DNA of 64,000 nucleotides from Acanthosepion lycidas (GCA_963932145.1 OZ010599.1:46066065-46130064), one strand, 5' to 3'; positions 1 to 11,511 are shown, numbered from the stretch's first letter. Made by a program: numbers and translations. Notes: a model not told the origin generated them from the sequence alone.

Positions 1-312
1 TTCCACTGACAAAAATAAATAAATAAATAAATAAATGACATAGATAAAGCCCTTCGTAAAGTGTGGGCTGTACTTGTCAGAACAATTTTTTGTATCTCCT
101 TGAGGCATGGACTTCCAGGAATCCCTTCAATTAGTCTACTGCAATCTTTTCCAACTACAACAGGGTTTGTTGATGTTCCCATATGCCACATTTTCGAGAT
201 TTCTATTTCAAGGTCCTTGTATTTTGACAGCTTTTTGAATATCTTCAAAGATACATTGCAGTCAGCAGGTACTGCCATATCAATAAGGAGGCACCGTTTT
301 TGTTTGTGGTCT

Positions 313-1212
313 TTAATAACAATATCTGGGTGGCTGGCTTTGATTGTTGTCAGTGTGTATTGTGTAATCCCATAGAATTGTAACAGGTCCTATCTCCGTA
401 ATCGGGTCTGGGTGGTGTTCATACCAGTTTCTTTCAGTTTCCTTCCCGTAGAAGTTGCAGATTTTCCAGTGCAGATATTGGCCCACTCTGTCATGTCGGG
501 TTTTATATTCAGTGGGTGCCAATATCGTGCAACCTGATACAAGATGATCAATCGTTTCTGGATATTTATCACAGAAACTGCATTTTGGGCTGACACAATA
601 TTTTAGTATATGTGCTTGATAATTCCTAGTTAGCAAGCATTGGTCCTGTGCAGCAAGGATAAAACCTTCAGTTTCCGCTTTCAACCCTGCACTGCGTAGC
701 CACTGATGGGTACGGGTTTTGTCTACGTCAGCTTGTTTGGTACGGGTAGAGTGTTGGCCATGAAGCGGTTTATCTTGCCATCGCTTCTGTATCTGGTCGG
801 TTGCATTCGTCTTTTCTGTCTTTTTTAAGTATTTTGCAGTTTCAGCCGGTGTATTGTGCTGTAGTTGCATCTCTACGCCCATTTGAAACTCCATTTTGAA
901 TTTGTTGGCTTCTTTCATTACGGAGTAAAGACGCTTACTACTTTCATGTTCCTTGACGCATACCATCATCCAGTCTTCTGTAGTTTTCAAGTATTTTTGG
1001 AGGCCAATTGTTGTAGTTTTGTAGGACAGTTCTATTTGAACTAATTCTCTGCCTCCTTCGGATCTGGGCACATACAGACGATCAACAGCAGCTTTGGAAC
1101 GGTGCATGCGATAGCAAGTGAGAAGCTTTCTCGTTTTGGCGTCCATTCGCTTAATTTCAGCTATGGTCCAGTTAAGGACATTAAAGCTGTATTGCACCAC
1201 AGTGACTGCCAA
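313..1212 (-). pseudogene. CCHC and start of restriction-like endonuclease (copy A)
   Basis: A 299-residue open frame covers the linker between RT and endonuclease. About residues 205-230 hold CSFCDKYPETIDHLVSGC, a C-x2-C-x7-H-x4-C motif typical of the zinc knuckle before the PD-(D/E)XK endonuclease in R2/R4-type LINEs. It continues with a WYEHHPDPITEIGPVTILWD segment, then shifts frame near NNQSQPP, so the RPD catalytic block lies in another frame at about 370-290. The start codon shown is only the first methionine of the open stretch; the original protein was fused to the upstream RT. Confidence 0.8.
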
Positions 1213-1265
1213 TGTGTTTATGGCTGATATTCTGTTTTTTGAGTTTAGCTCAGTATTTAGTACTG

Positions 1266-2006
1266 TTAGTGTTGTATGCCATCTCCTTCGCTAATTCCTA
1301 GGTACTTATAAGCTTCATCATGCTCCAGTTCCCTAATCTTTGTGGCAAAATCTAAATCTATTAAGGGTGTTTCTGTAATTCTACCTTTCTTGAATGTTAC
1401 TTTTGCACATTTATCTAATCCGAAGTCCATACATATGTCGTCACTGAAGTATTTTACAATATTGAGGAGGCCTTTCAACTCATTGTCGTCTTTGGCAAAG
1501 AGTTTGAGATCATCCATGTATAGTAGGTGATTGAATATTTTCTTATTTATTTTGTAACCATAGCTACTGTTGTTCAGTTCATGTGTAAGAGGGATTAAGG
1601 ATAAACAAAACAGAAGGGGTGACAGAGAGTCTCCTTGAAAGATTCCACGTCGGATATTTAGACGGTTGGATATGGCAGTGCCCCTGGTGTGACTAAGGTA
1701 TAGTTTGGTGTTCCACATTCCCATGCTGTGCTTAAGGAAATTTAATACCACAGGGGTGACTTTGTACATTTCCAAAGTCTTAAGGATCCAAGAATGTGGA
1801 ACACTATCAAAGACTTTACGATAATCAATCCACGCTGAACTAAGATTTCTGCGTCGTCTCCTGCAATTTTCCAGGATAATTTTATTTATCAGAAGTTGAT
1901 CTTTGCAGCCATATGAACCTCTTCTGCATCCCTTCTGTTCCAGCGGGAGAATTCTGTTTGTTTCGAAAAAGGAATAAGTACGGTTCGTCAGTACAGACGT
2001 GATCAA
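1266..2006 (-). pseudogene. Reverse transcriptase domain of R4/Dong-like LINE (copy A)
   Basis: An open 246-residue stretch reads as the palm and thumb of a LINE reverse transcriptase. Visible motifs include WIDYRKVFDSVPHSW (motif A, with catalytic D), GIFQGDSLSPLLF (motif B), LLYMDDLKLFA (motif C with intact YMDD, near 1508-1520) and FGLDKCAKVTFKKG (motif D/thumb). The preceding residues up to about 2100 continue the RT but precede this ORF's first methionine. It ends with YKYLGISEGDGIQH, after which the frame is lost. The catalytic aspartates survive, so this is a fairly young copy, but it lacks an N-terminus and a continuous endonuclease and should be inactive. Confidence 0.85.
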
Positions 2007-2103
2007 CTTATACGTTGTGGAGAGACATGTTATCGGTCTATAATTTTTCGGGTCATCTGTTTCAGTTGTTTTTGTTATGAGGTATGTAACACCTTCAGTA
2101 ATC

Positions 2104-2104
<1 letters not shown>

Positions 2105-2137
<33 letters not shown>

Positions 2138-3560
2138 TCCTTTGATTTCTGTTGTATAGACATTTCTTCCTGGGTCCCAACCAGAGACCTAAAGTCAGAA
2201 ATGGCTTCATGGCATTTTCCACTGAGCAGTTTTGAAAAAAAAAATCATACATATTTTACATAGATGAAGCCCTTTGTAAGGTGTGGGTTGTATTTGTGAG
2301 AATAATTTTTTCTATTTCTTTAAGGTATGAGCTACCAGGGATTCCTTCATGAGCCTATTGGAATCTTTTTCCAATCAATCCGGAGGGCTCCAACTACAAC
2401 TGGAATTGTTAATGTCCTCATGCTCCACATTTTTGAGATTTCGATTTCAAGGTCTTTGTATTTTGATAATTTTTTGAAAATCTTAAAATAAACATTGCAG
2501 TATGCAGGGACTGACATGTCAATAAGAAGGTACATTTTGTTTTTGCAGTCTCTGATCACGATGTATGGGCGATTAGCTTTCGTTGTTCTGTCAGTATGGA
2601 TTGTAAAGTCCCATAAAATTGTTACAGGTCCTATTTCCTTAACCAGGTGTAGGTGATGTTCATACCAATTTCTTACAGTTTCCTTTCCGTAAAAGTTGCA
2701 GATTTTCCAGTGCCGATGTTGGCCCGTCCTATAATGCTGGGTTTTATATTTAGTGGGTGCCAATACCACGCAACCTGATACAAGATCGTCAATTGTTTCT
2801 GGATATTTATCACAGAATATGCATTTTGGGCTAACACAATTTTTCATTATATGTAGTAGGTAATTTCTAGCTAGCAAGCATTAGTCCTGTGCAGCAAAAA
2901 TAAAACCTTCAGTTTCAGGTTTTAACACTGCACTAGTAGCTACTGATGGGTACGGAGTTTACATCAGTTTGTTTGGTACGGGCAGAATATTGACCGTGAA
3001 GAGGTTTATCTTGCTATCGTTTCTGTATCTGGTCCATTGCATTTGCTTTTGCTTTCCTTTTAAGTATTTTGCAGATGCAGTTGGTGTGTTATGATTTACT
3101 TGCATTTCTTCACCCATTTGAAACTTCATTTTGAACTAGTTGGCTTCCTTTACTAAATAAAGTTTCTTTCACGTTCTTTGACACAGATCATCATCCAGTC
3201 TTCTATAGTTTCCATGTATTTTTGAAGGCCAATTGTTGTATTTGTGTAAGACAGTTCTAGTTGAACTAATCCTCTGCCTCCTCCGGATCTGGGCAAATAC
3301 AGACGATAAATATCAGCCTGCGGTAGCAAGTGAGAAACTTCCTCGTTTTGGCGACCATTCGCTTAATGTCAGCTATGGTCCAGTTAATAATGTTGAAACT
3401 GTATTGCACCACAGGGACAGCTAAGGTGTTTATGGCTGATATTTATTTTTGAATTCAGCTCGGAATTCAGTACCAGTACGCTTGTAGTAATCCTTTTTTA
3501 CATTCTCCTTCATTTGGGTATGTTGTATCCCATCTCCTTCGCTAATTTCTGGGTAGCTAT
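2105..3560 (-). mobile_element. R4/Dong-like LINE, 5'-truncated copy B with TAA tail
   Basis: This is the same family as copy A. On the minus strand it begins near the end of the RT (ISEGDGIQH near 3545) and runs through the linker and endonuclease to a 3' UTR. It ends in a (TAA)n tail seen as (ATT)n at 2105-2138 on the plus strand. The tail joins directly to the truncated 5' end of copy A, which implies that A inserted into B's tail. The open endonuclease part is listed separately. Confidence 0.82.
2347..2877 (-). pseudogene. Restriction-like endonuclease domain (copy B), catalytic residues decayed
   Basis: A 176-residue open frame contains the CCHC-like block CIFCDKYPETIDDLVSGC, in which the expected histidine is aspartate. 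It then has the PD-(D/E)XK core NRPYIVIRDCKNKMYLLIDM, in which the RPD aspartate is tyrosine while the downstream IDM aspartate remains. It continues KIFKKLSKYKDLEIEISKMW, the family's conserved C-terminal helix. Two changed key residues say the enzyme is dead although the frame is open. Confidence 0.82.
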
Positions 3561-3561
3561 A

Positions 3562-3685
3562 GGCATCTTTTTGTTTTGTATTTTTACAAATATGTTCAGT
3601 AGAAAATGTCATGAAGCCATTTTCTGACCTTAGGTCTCTGGTTGGGACCCGGAAAGAAATGTGCATACATCAGAAATCAAAAATG
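3562..3685 (+). mobile_element. 3' UTR fragment of R4/Dong-like LINE (plus strand)
   Basis: These roughly 120 bp carry the family's 3' UTR in plus orientation: a block around GTCATGAAGCCATTTTCTGA, then the TTGGGACCCGGAAAGAAATG block and the terminal CAGAAATCAAA. It lies back to back with copy B, which has the opposite orientation. No TAA tail follows, only AAAATGAATA. Confidence 0.7.
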
Positions 3686-3689
3686 AATA

Positions 3690-4200
3690 TACTCACAGAC
3701 ATAACAAGGTAGTGATATATGTGCACTGGAAGATATGCAAGAAGCGCAAAATCGAAACCACTGAAAGATGGTATGAGCACTAACCAGACACAGTTAACCA
3801 TGTAACGATGTAACTATCCTCTGGGACATGCCAATTCAAACTGACAGGGAAATAAAAGCCAACAGACTTGATATTATCATAAAAGACATGAAATTCAGGA
3901 AGCGTATGCTTATTGACATAGCAGTAACCATCTGAGAGAAACACCTCAATGAAAGTTATAGAGAAATTATCCAAATACAAGGATCTGAAGATCGAGATTA
4001 ACAGGATGTGAGGAATGCGGACTGAGACTACGAATATTAATCGGAGCTCTGGGACTTGTGAGAAAACGAATGGAGAATTTTACTAACAGTGCCCCAGGTA
4101 ACATTGACGTACAAGTTGCGCAGGAGATCACCCTAGGAACATCAAATATACTAAGAAAAGTGCTATCAATTAAATGACAATTCTACTATAGGGCCTAAAG
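3690..4200 (+). mobile_element. Second family of REL-endonuclease LINE, 3' end fragment
   Basis: Plus-strand translation in shifting frames gives HWKICKKRKIETTERWYEH, then EKLSKYKDLKIEINRM and a conserved tail read from GTACAAGTTGCGCAGGAGAT onward that resembles the C-terminus ending in LGTSNILRKVLSI. This is the endonuclease C-terminus of an R2/R4-type LINE, clearly different from copies A/B in sequence and C-terminal ending. Stops and frameshifts are frequent. Confidence 0.65.
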
Positions 4201-4264
4201 ATCATAATATGGACATGGCTCTACAGGATACAAAGTAGAAAACATAACATACACAAATGATAGT

Positions 4265-4655
4265 AATAGAAAATACTGGCCAAGTGTGGGCCATTAGAAA
4301 ATCTGCAACTATTATGGGAAGGAAACTGCAATAAAATGGTATGAAGACCACCAGACCCGCTTACAGGCATCAATAATTCCATTTGTGGTTGGTGCTCTGG
4401 GATTTGTTGGAAAAATGTTATGATAGACTCATTGAAGTGATCCTATGCCTTAAAGAAATAAAAAAACGATTGTTCTCACAAGCGCAGACCCCCATCCTAC
4501 GAAGTGCTTTATCTATGTAAAATGTGTATGCGTTTACAAGTTTTTTTTTGTTTTTTGTTTTTTACACAAATGTGCAGTGGAAAATGTCATGATGCCATTT
4601 CTGGCCTTAGGTCTGTGGTTGGGGTTCGGGAGACAATGAATATACAACACAAATC

Positions 4656-4685
<30 letters not shown>
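4265..4685 (+). mobile_element. R4/Dong-like LINE, internally deleted copy with (AAT)n tail
   Basis: Plus-strand copy of the copy-A family. A short linker piece (AAATCTGCAACT...ATGGTATGAAG) is joined across a deletion to the endonuclease C-terminus (LKEIKK) and 3' UTR. It ends with the usual terminus followed by (AAT)n at 4656-4685. Confidence 0.72.
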
Positions 4686-4686
<1 letters not shown>

Positions 4687-4860
4687 TGCTGATACTACTT
4701 TTTTGCATATCAATCATCATCATCATCATCTATTTCTCAGTTTCTTTTCTTCTTTTTATGAGTATTTTCATTTGCACTGATACATTCACCTTCTTTTGAA
4801 CATTATTCTTATTTTCCCCTGTAATAATCACACATTTTTCCTTCACCCTTTTCTATATTT

Positions 4861-4914
4861 CTTCTTCTTCTTCTTCTTCTTCTTCTTCTTCTTCTTCTTC
4901 TTCTTCTTCTTCTT
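4861..4914. repeat. (TTC)n microsatellite
   Basis: About 18 copies of TTC/CTT. Some RTE-like LINE ends in this window carry (AAG)n tails, but the sequence beside this tract does not show an RTE end, so its origin is unclear. Confidence 0.9.
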
Positions 4915-5780
4915 CAAATAAAACAACTCAAATGTTTGATATAAATCGAAATTTTTTAAAAATATTTGCGTTTGTAAGCACTAAGCATAGTCATTTCTGT
5001 TAATATATTCGACAGAAATCTTAAATATATTCTGCAGCAGCACACTTCTGGAAATACACTTTTTACCTGTTATTATTATCAACATTGTGATGACTACTGA
5101 CTTCAAAAGCACTTCAGAGTCTTGAGAACACCTGCGCATGCGTGACCTTCCACATATTACTGTGCGAGAATTTCAGCGAGTAACCATCTTTGAATCCTAG
5201 ACATGCTCATTATTTTAAAAGAAAAAGAGAAACGAGATGAAAGATGTCATTTTTATTTCGATAAATCTAGTGATACTTAAAACTGAAAGAAATAATAGAA
5301 AATTACAATCACTTGCTAGGTCGGTGTGACATAAAATACACTATATTCATTTCTCCAATATACTTTTTCCCTGGCAGTAACACGTAATTTCGATATCTGC
5401 AGGCTTATTTTACAGTTTAGAATACTTTATTCAAAACTTAAACTATTAATTTGAAGGCGTCACATTTTCGTTTTTTATATTTTTTTTTGTGCATCTACTC
5501 CTAATTTTTAATATGTATGAAGAGTATTGAAATGTCCTCGGAGTAACCAAGAATACTCTCTAGATTCCAAAAAGGTTTCTGATCTTTCATCATTTGTTCA
5601 GATTTTGAACGGTAGGACGGACAGAATATATATATATATATATATAATAAAACATTATATAGTATTATAATAATAATAATCATTCAGTAATTAAAAATAA
5701 GACAAATTGTGAATGTCTATAGTGCGTTATCATTTATAAAAAAGATGACTTTTCGAGAAAACACTGAATAATTTTCTACT
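4915..5780. other. No gene seen; AT-rich spacer
   Basis: I see no coding signal or recognisable element. It contains a short (TA)n at about 5630-5646 and short ATA repeats near 5668. Confidence 0.6.
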
Positions 5781-5804
5781 CAGCCATATCCCTCCCTTCC
5801 CCTC

Positions 5805-5826
5805 TCTTTCCCCCTCTCTCTCTGTC

Positions 5827-5880
<54 letters not shown>
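5805..5880. repeat. Polypyrimidine (TC)n / (TCTG)n tract
   Basis: A compound microsatellite with CTCTCT, TGTCTGTC and (TC)n blocks. Confidence 0.9.
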
Positions 5881-5883
<3 letters not shown>

Positions 5884-5992
5884 ACTGTTGAGTACAGTAT
5901 GAGCTTATGGTAGCATATATTTTGTTTTTTATAACAATTTCACTAGATTTTCTGACTTATACTTTTTTCGCTTCTTGAAATGTATGGCCCGA

Positions 5993-5993
<1 letters not shown>

Positions 5994-6049
<56 letters not shown>

Positions 6050-6135
6050 GTTGTTGTTGTTGTACTATGTAATGTTTTATTATGCAAATCACTGTTTTCA
6101 CAATAATTATTATGCAAATCACTGTTTTCACAATA
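5994..6135. repeat. (ATT)n(GTT)n tract followed by a ~29-bp direct duplication
   Basis: The (ATT)n run goes to about 6047 and changes to GTT. After a short gap a ~29-bp unit containing ATTATGCAAATCACTG is present twice in tandem (about 6078-6106 and 6107-6135) with no difference. Each unit contains ATGCAAAT, the sequence of the POU octamer; I have no evidence that it works as one here. Confidence 0.8.
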
Positions 6136-7185
6136 AAATTGGCAATACTTGTTGGTATAATTGTCAAGATTTACCAAGTGAAATTTAGCTTATATTTTTG
6201 TCTTAAATGACATACCCTTTCAGGACTGAGACAATGATGACCCAACACAGGTTATTATCGTTATTATCTAGAAATTGTTTTGACTTCTCTATGGTTTTGA
6301 AATCAGAATTTTTTTCTTCAAGCCTGGCTTTCAAGAAAAAAAACGTGTCAGTTGGTTGTAGAACTACATGAAAACTGATTTCTTAATAATTTGTTTTGAT
6401 GGATGTGATGATTGAATTAGAAGTGAATCTCTCATAGAAATAATCAACCAACAAAAACTTAGAGGGCAATGGGATGGAGGTGGAGTTATGCTCTAGGTTA
6501 GAATTGTAGGCAGTAAAAGTATAGGTCCTTTTAAACTTGGTGATAATCTAAATAGACGGCTGATTCTGTCTGTGTGTCTGAAACCCCCCTAACTCAGGCC
6601 ACACTTGCTCTCTATTACACCTTTCATCAAATGCTTGAACATCCAGCACTGGGATTTGTGTCCGGACGAGAAGAGAACAGTTAAAAATTCCAATTCTAAA
6701 ATAACTAAAAAATGTTTTTAATTTAAATTGAGTTTAAAGTAACACAAAAACTTTGTGAGAAATGCACAAAGTTTTTGTGTTACTTTAAACTCAATAATTA
6801 TTTTTAGTTTAGAATTGTAAGCAGTAAAAATAATGTTTAAAATTCAGTTTAGAATGTCTCCAAAATTTTGTTGAAGAAATCAATTCTATATCTTCGAAAT
6901 GCCAACGAATATGAGTAAGACATTTCGTGGCGTGAGGTTTTGTAGTTCTAGGGAGTCTGCGATTTAAAGAAGCTAATTTTTGGTCTGAATTGGAATTTCG
7001 ACCCAAATCGAAGTTTCGGCCTAAATCAGACTTTCGGTTCAAATCGATCTTCTGATCGGAATTACAATTATAGCCCGAATCAGAGTTAAACTGAGGTTTT
7101 GAATTTTTATGGAGTGAATTGAGGAATTCAAAGTTATTTCTTCAAAATTATCATTACTGCTTTCTAGGCTGGACCAGAGGTCTTT
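6136..7185. other. Non-coding stretch with a perfect 31-bp-arm hairpin
   Basis: No coding region is supported. The main structure is a perfect inverted repeat at 6727-6757 and 6765-6795 with a 7-nt loop, set in weaker flanking inverted similarity (AATTCTAAA-type motifs on both sides). It is probably the centre of a decayed MITE. A degenerate repeat of AAT-CGA-TTTCGG phrases lies at 6980-7090. Confidence 0.6.
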
Positions 7186-7189
7186 TTAT

Positions 7190-7815
7190 TTGGGGGCTGG
7201 ATTCAGGCATATTTTACATAGATAAAACTCTTTATAAGGTGTGAGCTGTACTTGTGAGTATATTTTGTATTTCTTTAAGGCATGAGCTACCAGGGATCCC
7301 TTCAATGAGTTTATTCGAATCTTTTCCAATCAATCCGAGGGCTCCAACTACAACTGGAATTGTTAATGTCCCTCATGAGCCATATTTTTGAGATTTCGAT
7401 TTCAAGATCCTTGTATTTTGATAGTTTTTTTTTAAGATCTTCAAAGATACATTGCAATCTGTAGGGACTGCCATGTCAATAACGAGGCACATTAATCACG
7501 ATGTCTGAGCGATTATCTTTGATTGTTCCTTCTGTGTGTAAAGTCCAATAAAATTGTTAAAGATCCTATCTCCTTAACTGGGTCTGGGTGTTGTTCATAC
7601 CAATTTCTTTTCCGTAAGTGTTGCAAATTTTCCAGGTATATATTGGCCCACTCTGTCCTTCCGTGTTTTATATTCAGTTGGAACCTGATAGAAGAAAGTC
7701 AATTGTTTGTGGATATTTTTCACAGAATCTACATTTTGAACTAACACAATTTTTCATTATATGTGCTTGGTAATTTCTAGTTGGTAAGCATTGGTCCTGT
7801 GCCGCAAGAATAAAA
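7190..7815 (-). mobile_element. R4/Dong-like LINE, degenerate 3' fragment (copy F)
   Basis: Minus-strand similarity to copies A and B covers the CCHC region (around 7720), the endonuclease core and the 3' UTR near 7200-7280. Small deletions are numerous and there is no clear tail at the low-coordinate end. Its 5' end abuts the (ATT)n tract at 7820-7881. Confidence 0.72.
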
Positions 7816-7819
7816 CCCA

Positions 7820-7881
<62 letters not shown>
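7820..7881. repeat. (ATT)n, probable TAA tail of the next LINE copy
   Basis: About 20 ATT units between copy F and the divergent copy at 7882-10845. In minus orientation it is a (TAA)n tail directly 3' of the divergent element and 5' of copy F. Confidence 0.75.
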
Positions 7882-7882
<1 letters not shown>

Positions 7883-10845
7883 GCGTGGTTTTAAATAGTC
7901 AAAGAGTAATTTTAAGTGCCTAATTATCTACTCCCTTCCCGGTGTCTTTGAGTAAAAAGGTCACAGTAAGAGAGTTATCTATGCACATTTGGGTAGTTTA
8001 GTTTTTATATAGGGAAGGGTTTTGCGGATGTTATGTTCTTTCAAAAAAAAGTGACCTTTTGTAGTTCTGAAATGCTGATATGTCCAGGAATTTTGCGCAC
8101 GTGATTTTCTGTCCCCTTCTTTATCATAGCCTAAACTCCTAACAAAACAGCGATAACTGTAGTTTTATGTTTCCACCATTTTGTTGCTTCGATTTGCAGG
8201 TCCTTATAATTTGATAGATTTTAAATGTTTTTTTCAGAAATATTGAAATCCTGTAGGAAAGTCATATCATTTATTTGACAAGTTCCTTTTTTTAAATCTT
8301 TTATGACTATGTCTGGTCTATTTGCATCAACTTTACTCTCTATGAGTATCGCAAAATTCCACAGTATAGTGACTCCATCACCATTTGGAACATCATTCGG
8401 GTGGTGTTTGTAGCATTTATCCGGAACTTCAATACCCTAGTTCGAACACACACATGCTAATGAATATATTGTCCTAGCCTGTCATATCTAATAATGTATT
8501 CTTTCTCAGCAAGGACTGCGCACCCTGATACTATGTGGTAAACAATTTCATCAAATTTATAGCATATGCGACAGGCGGGATATAACGCCTCTTTGTTGAA
8601 GATACTGAAGATACCATAGACCGAACATGTGAGCGACGATGAGGTTTTGGAGATAATGTAAAGAAAAAGGAAATTTATACTTAACATCAGGAAGAGGCAG
8701 TTGAAATTTCGGGGGTACGTAATGAGGAAGGAGGGCTTGGAAAATCTGATACTCACAAGACAATTTGAGGGAAAGAGAAACCAGCGGCAAGATATTTCAT
8801 GGACTTGAGCAAATGGATAGCAGAACAGGGTTTGGGAGAAATAGCAAAAAGACAAAAGTCATTAAGAGCTACAAGGGACAGGAGGATATGGGGGGCCATG
8901 ATCGCCTACGTCCTGAATGGACACAGCATATAAAACATTGGTTCTGTGGTGCCCTAATAAGGCCTTCTGCCCCCCACCTTAAGACCACTGCTTCTAAGCC
9001 ATGGATGGGTTTGGCGAACAACAATGTATAGCTCATTCAAACGCTTTGGGTACTTTCTATACAAGAGTTAAGATCTCTATTTTAGTTCAAGAGTTTTCAT
9101 ATAAGCAGCTTTTCCTTTCTGTAGTGGTATGAGGTTCAGGATATTAGTTGCCTTGAGTATGCGTTACATCTAAGGAGTTTTGTATTTCTTGGCTTCGTTT
9201 AATGATATATTATTAGAACTCATGCTTGAGTTCAGCTTTCAGATACTCATGTCGTTTTTAAGTATTTTGCTAGGTATGTAATTGATGTTTTAAAATATAT
9301 TTCTAAATGAAAGAGTCTTTGTCCACCATCTTTCTTAGGGAGGTATATTCTATCAATATCAACTTTAACGTACCGTATGCGTTTAGTCAGTAGTTTACGT
9401 ATTTTAGAATTAACGCTCGCTATATCTCCGTTTTATAACACTAAAGCTGTAGGTAACAACGTGTATTGCCAGCGAATTTATTACGTCTATTCTATTCGGT
9501 GTATTCAGTTCTGACTGAAGCACCAAACATACTCTACGATAACATTATTTTGTCATCTTTTCCTTCATTTTTGAGTCTTGCATGCCATTTCTTTCTTGAA
9601 CACCTAAGCATTTGTAAACTTGTTGTAGGTTCCTGATGGACGTCTAGCTCTATATTACTAGATTTAAGAAAATTCCCCTGCTTTAAACTTTGCCTTGTCA
9701 CACTTGTCCAGGCCAAATTTAATTCCGATATCATCATTGGAATCCTTTAACATCTCCAGTATCCATTTGAGATCGTTGTTATTTCTCTCATAAAGCTTGG
9801 GATCATCCATTCACAAGAGATGGTTAATGGTATGGTTGTAAGTTTTGCGTTCTCTGTTTGAATCCTTGATCAATTTGGACAGAAGGAAAATGGCAAGATA
9901 GACGAGTAGTGATGAAAGTGACCCCCCCCTCGGTATATCCCGCGGCTGATGCTTATATTAATTATTTTCATATCACCGTTTGTGTCATTAAGTATGAGGT
10001 ATGTCTTCCATGCATGCTGACTGGTCTTAATAAATTCGATGATTTTCTCGGAAATGTTATAGATTTGTAGGGTTTTAATGATCCTATCAAAAGCTTTTTT
10101 TGTAATCTAACCAAACACTTATTTTTTTTTTTATCTTCGGTAGAAACGACCTGTCATGTTATGGTTGGCAAGTGATGATTAGGTACTGGTTCAAAATTTC
10201 GTTTAATAAAGTGTTATCTTTATCACTTAGAGGTGGAATCTCTTCAATGGCCTCTTCAATGCACTTCTGTTCGAATCCCAGTTATTTTAGGTTTAGTAAG
10301 TTCATTAATTGTTTCACGAGCAGCAGAAGTAGATTGGTATGTGAAGACATTTGATTGATAAGCTGCGAGCTTATTCGCCATTGAGAATTTAATTTTAGCA
10401 ATGTCGTTGTTGGTGAGCCTTTGCTTGTTCAAGATGTCACGTTTTACTGTTGCTAATTTATTACTGTCCAGAGAGGGCCTGCTATGTGGATTTCTTTTTC
10501 TTCATATTTTGTAAATTTCTTTTTCACTGGTTCTTATATTTGAGTATATTAACTTGCAAAATAATGTGCATGAATAACTTCCACATATTCCTCCTTTGTC
10601 CATTTTTGTCGAGTGTTTACTTTGTTGTGGATTGGTTTTGATGGTTGGAAATGCGTATCAGATTTGTGAATTGATGCTGGTTTGATTTACGGCAAGTTCT
10701 TCAGGAGGTTGGTGATGATTTGTTGATTTTTCGAACTCGATATCAGCTCCAGTTGTTTTCACTGAGAAACGTGTTCTAAGGACAAAGGTTTTGTTAGTTT
10801 GTGGTTGAGGTCGACTATTCATGATTAGCGTCCAGAGCGCAATTG
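7882..10845 (-). mobile_element. Divergent R4/Dong-like LINE with RT and CCHC remnants
   Basis: On the minus strand this older copy still shows RT motifs: a WLVNHLL-MDDPKLYERNNNDL segment (about 9760-9830) where the YMDD tyrosine is lost, GIKFGLDKCDKAKFKAG near 9700, and a motif-B-like stretch near 9900-9940. The zinc knuckle CRICYKFDEIVYHIVSGC lies near 8520-8575 and the endonuclease end at about 8160-8450. The spacing C-x2-C-x8-H-x4-C differs slightly from copies A/B, so I treat it as a related subfamily. It is interrupted by a plus-strand RTE-like fragment at 8575-8955. Confidence 0.72.
8575..8955 (+). mobile_element. RTE-like LINE 3' end inserted in the divergent LINE
   Basis: Plus-strand translation shows the C-terminal domain found in other RTE-like copies here: a degenerate LRIPWTEHVS-like start, MRKEGLENLILT near 8720-8760, then GFGRNSKKTKVIKSYKGQED and DRLRPEWTQHI. 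It sits between the zinc-knuckle part and the RT part of the minus-strand LINE, so it inserted later. No microsatellite tail is visible at its 3' end. Confidence 0.72.
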
Positions 10846-11172
10846 TTATTTATTTTTCTTTGATTTCTGTTGTATACACATTTCCTTCCTGGTCCCAACC
10901 AGAGACCTAAGGTCAGAAATGGATTCATGACATTTTCCACGAATAAAAAAAATCAAAGAAAACCTAAGGTCACTCACATTTTACTTAGATAAAACTCTTC
11001 GTAATGTGCGCACTGTACTTGCGAGTACAATCTTTTGTGTTTCTTTAAGTAAGTCTATTGTTTCTTCAGTAAGTCTATTGGACCATTTTCCAATCAATCC
11101 GAGGTTTCCAGCTACAACTGAATTATTGATATCCTCATGTGCCTCATTCTTCATATTTCCATTTCAAAAATT
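10846..11172 (-). mobile_element. R4/Dong-like LINE, 3' UTR fragment (copy H)
   Basis: The minus-strand 3' UTR of the copy-A family is recognisable, with its end at about 10850 next to a short TTATT-rich tail. It includes the TTGGGACC-type block at 10890-10910 and the TACAGTGCGC region near 11010. Copy H is joined to the 5' side of the older divergent element. A short unplaced fragment with an 'accagagacttcaagag' phrase follows at 11215-11240. Confidence 0.7.
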
Positions 11173-11511
11173 ATTATTATTTGTATTTGCTTTGCATAGT
11201 ATGAGTTCCCTCCAAGCGTCAACCAGAGACTTCAAGAGACAACACGTTTTCTTTAAACAGATAAGGTCCTATGCAACCAGAGAGAAAAATGTAATTGTGG
11301 TCACTGCAGGGCGATAAATCTACACAAGATAAGAGAAGTATTCATGAGTATGATTTTTTTGGAATTCATATATTATTTTAGAATATCCAGGAATTTGTTC
11401 CACATATTTGTTTGCTTCTTTTCATAATATTTCATGAAATGCAATAACAAGAGTTAATATTACTGTCTTGACTTACGACATTTCTGTCTCGCGGTAGTTT
11501 AGTTTCTCATT

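Larger units (their letters stand above)
1..2104 (-). mobile_element. R4/Dong-like LINE, 5'-truncated copy A
   Basis: Read on the minus strand, this copy holds the last part of a reverse transcriptase (about 2104-1266), a CCHC motif and the start of a restriction-like endonuclease (1212-313), and the endonuclease end plus 3' UTR (about 370-1, in another frame). This order (RT, then CCHC, then PD-(D/E)XK endonuclease) is that of the R2/R4/NeSL group of site-specific LINEs. The 5' end is cut inside the RT fingers, where it abuts the TAA tail of copy B. The 3' end runs off the window: position 1 lies in a conserved 3' UTR block that is about 90 bp from the tail in sister copies. Several frameshifts make it non-functional. 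Confidence 0.85.

Noticed and set aside
61-375. 104-residue plus-strand frame
   Set aside because: Antisense to the endonuclease end and 3' UTR of LINE copy A.
6078-6135. Two ATGCAAAT octamers as an enhancer
   Set aside because: They arise from one small tandem duplication beside a microsatellite; nothing else suggests regulation.
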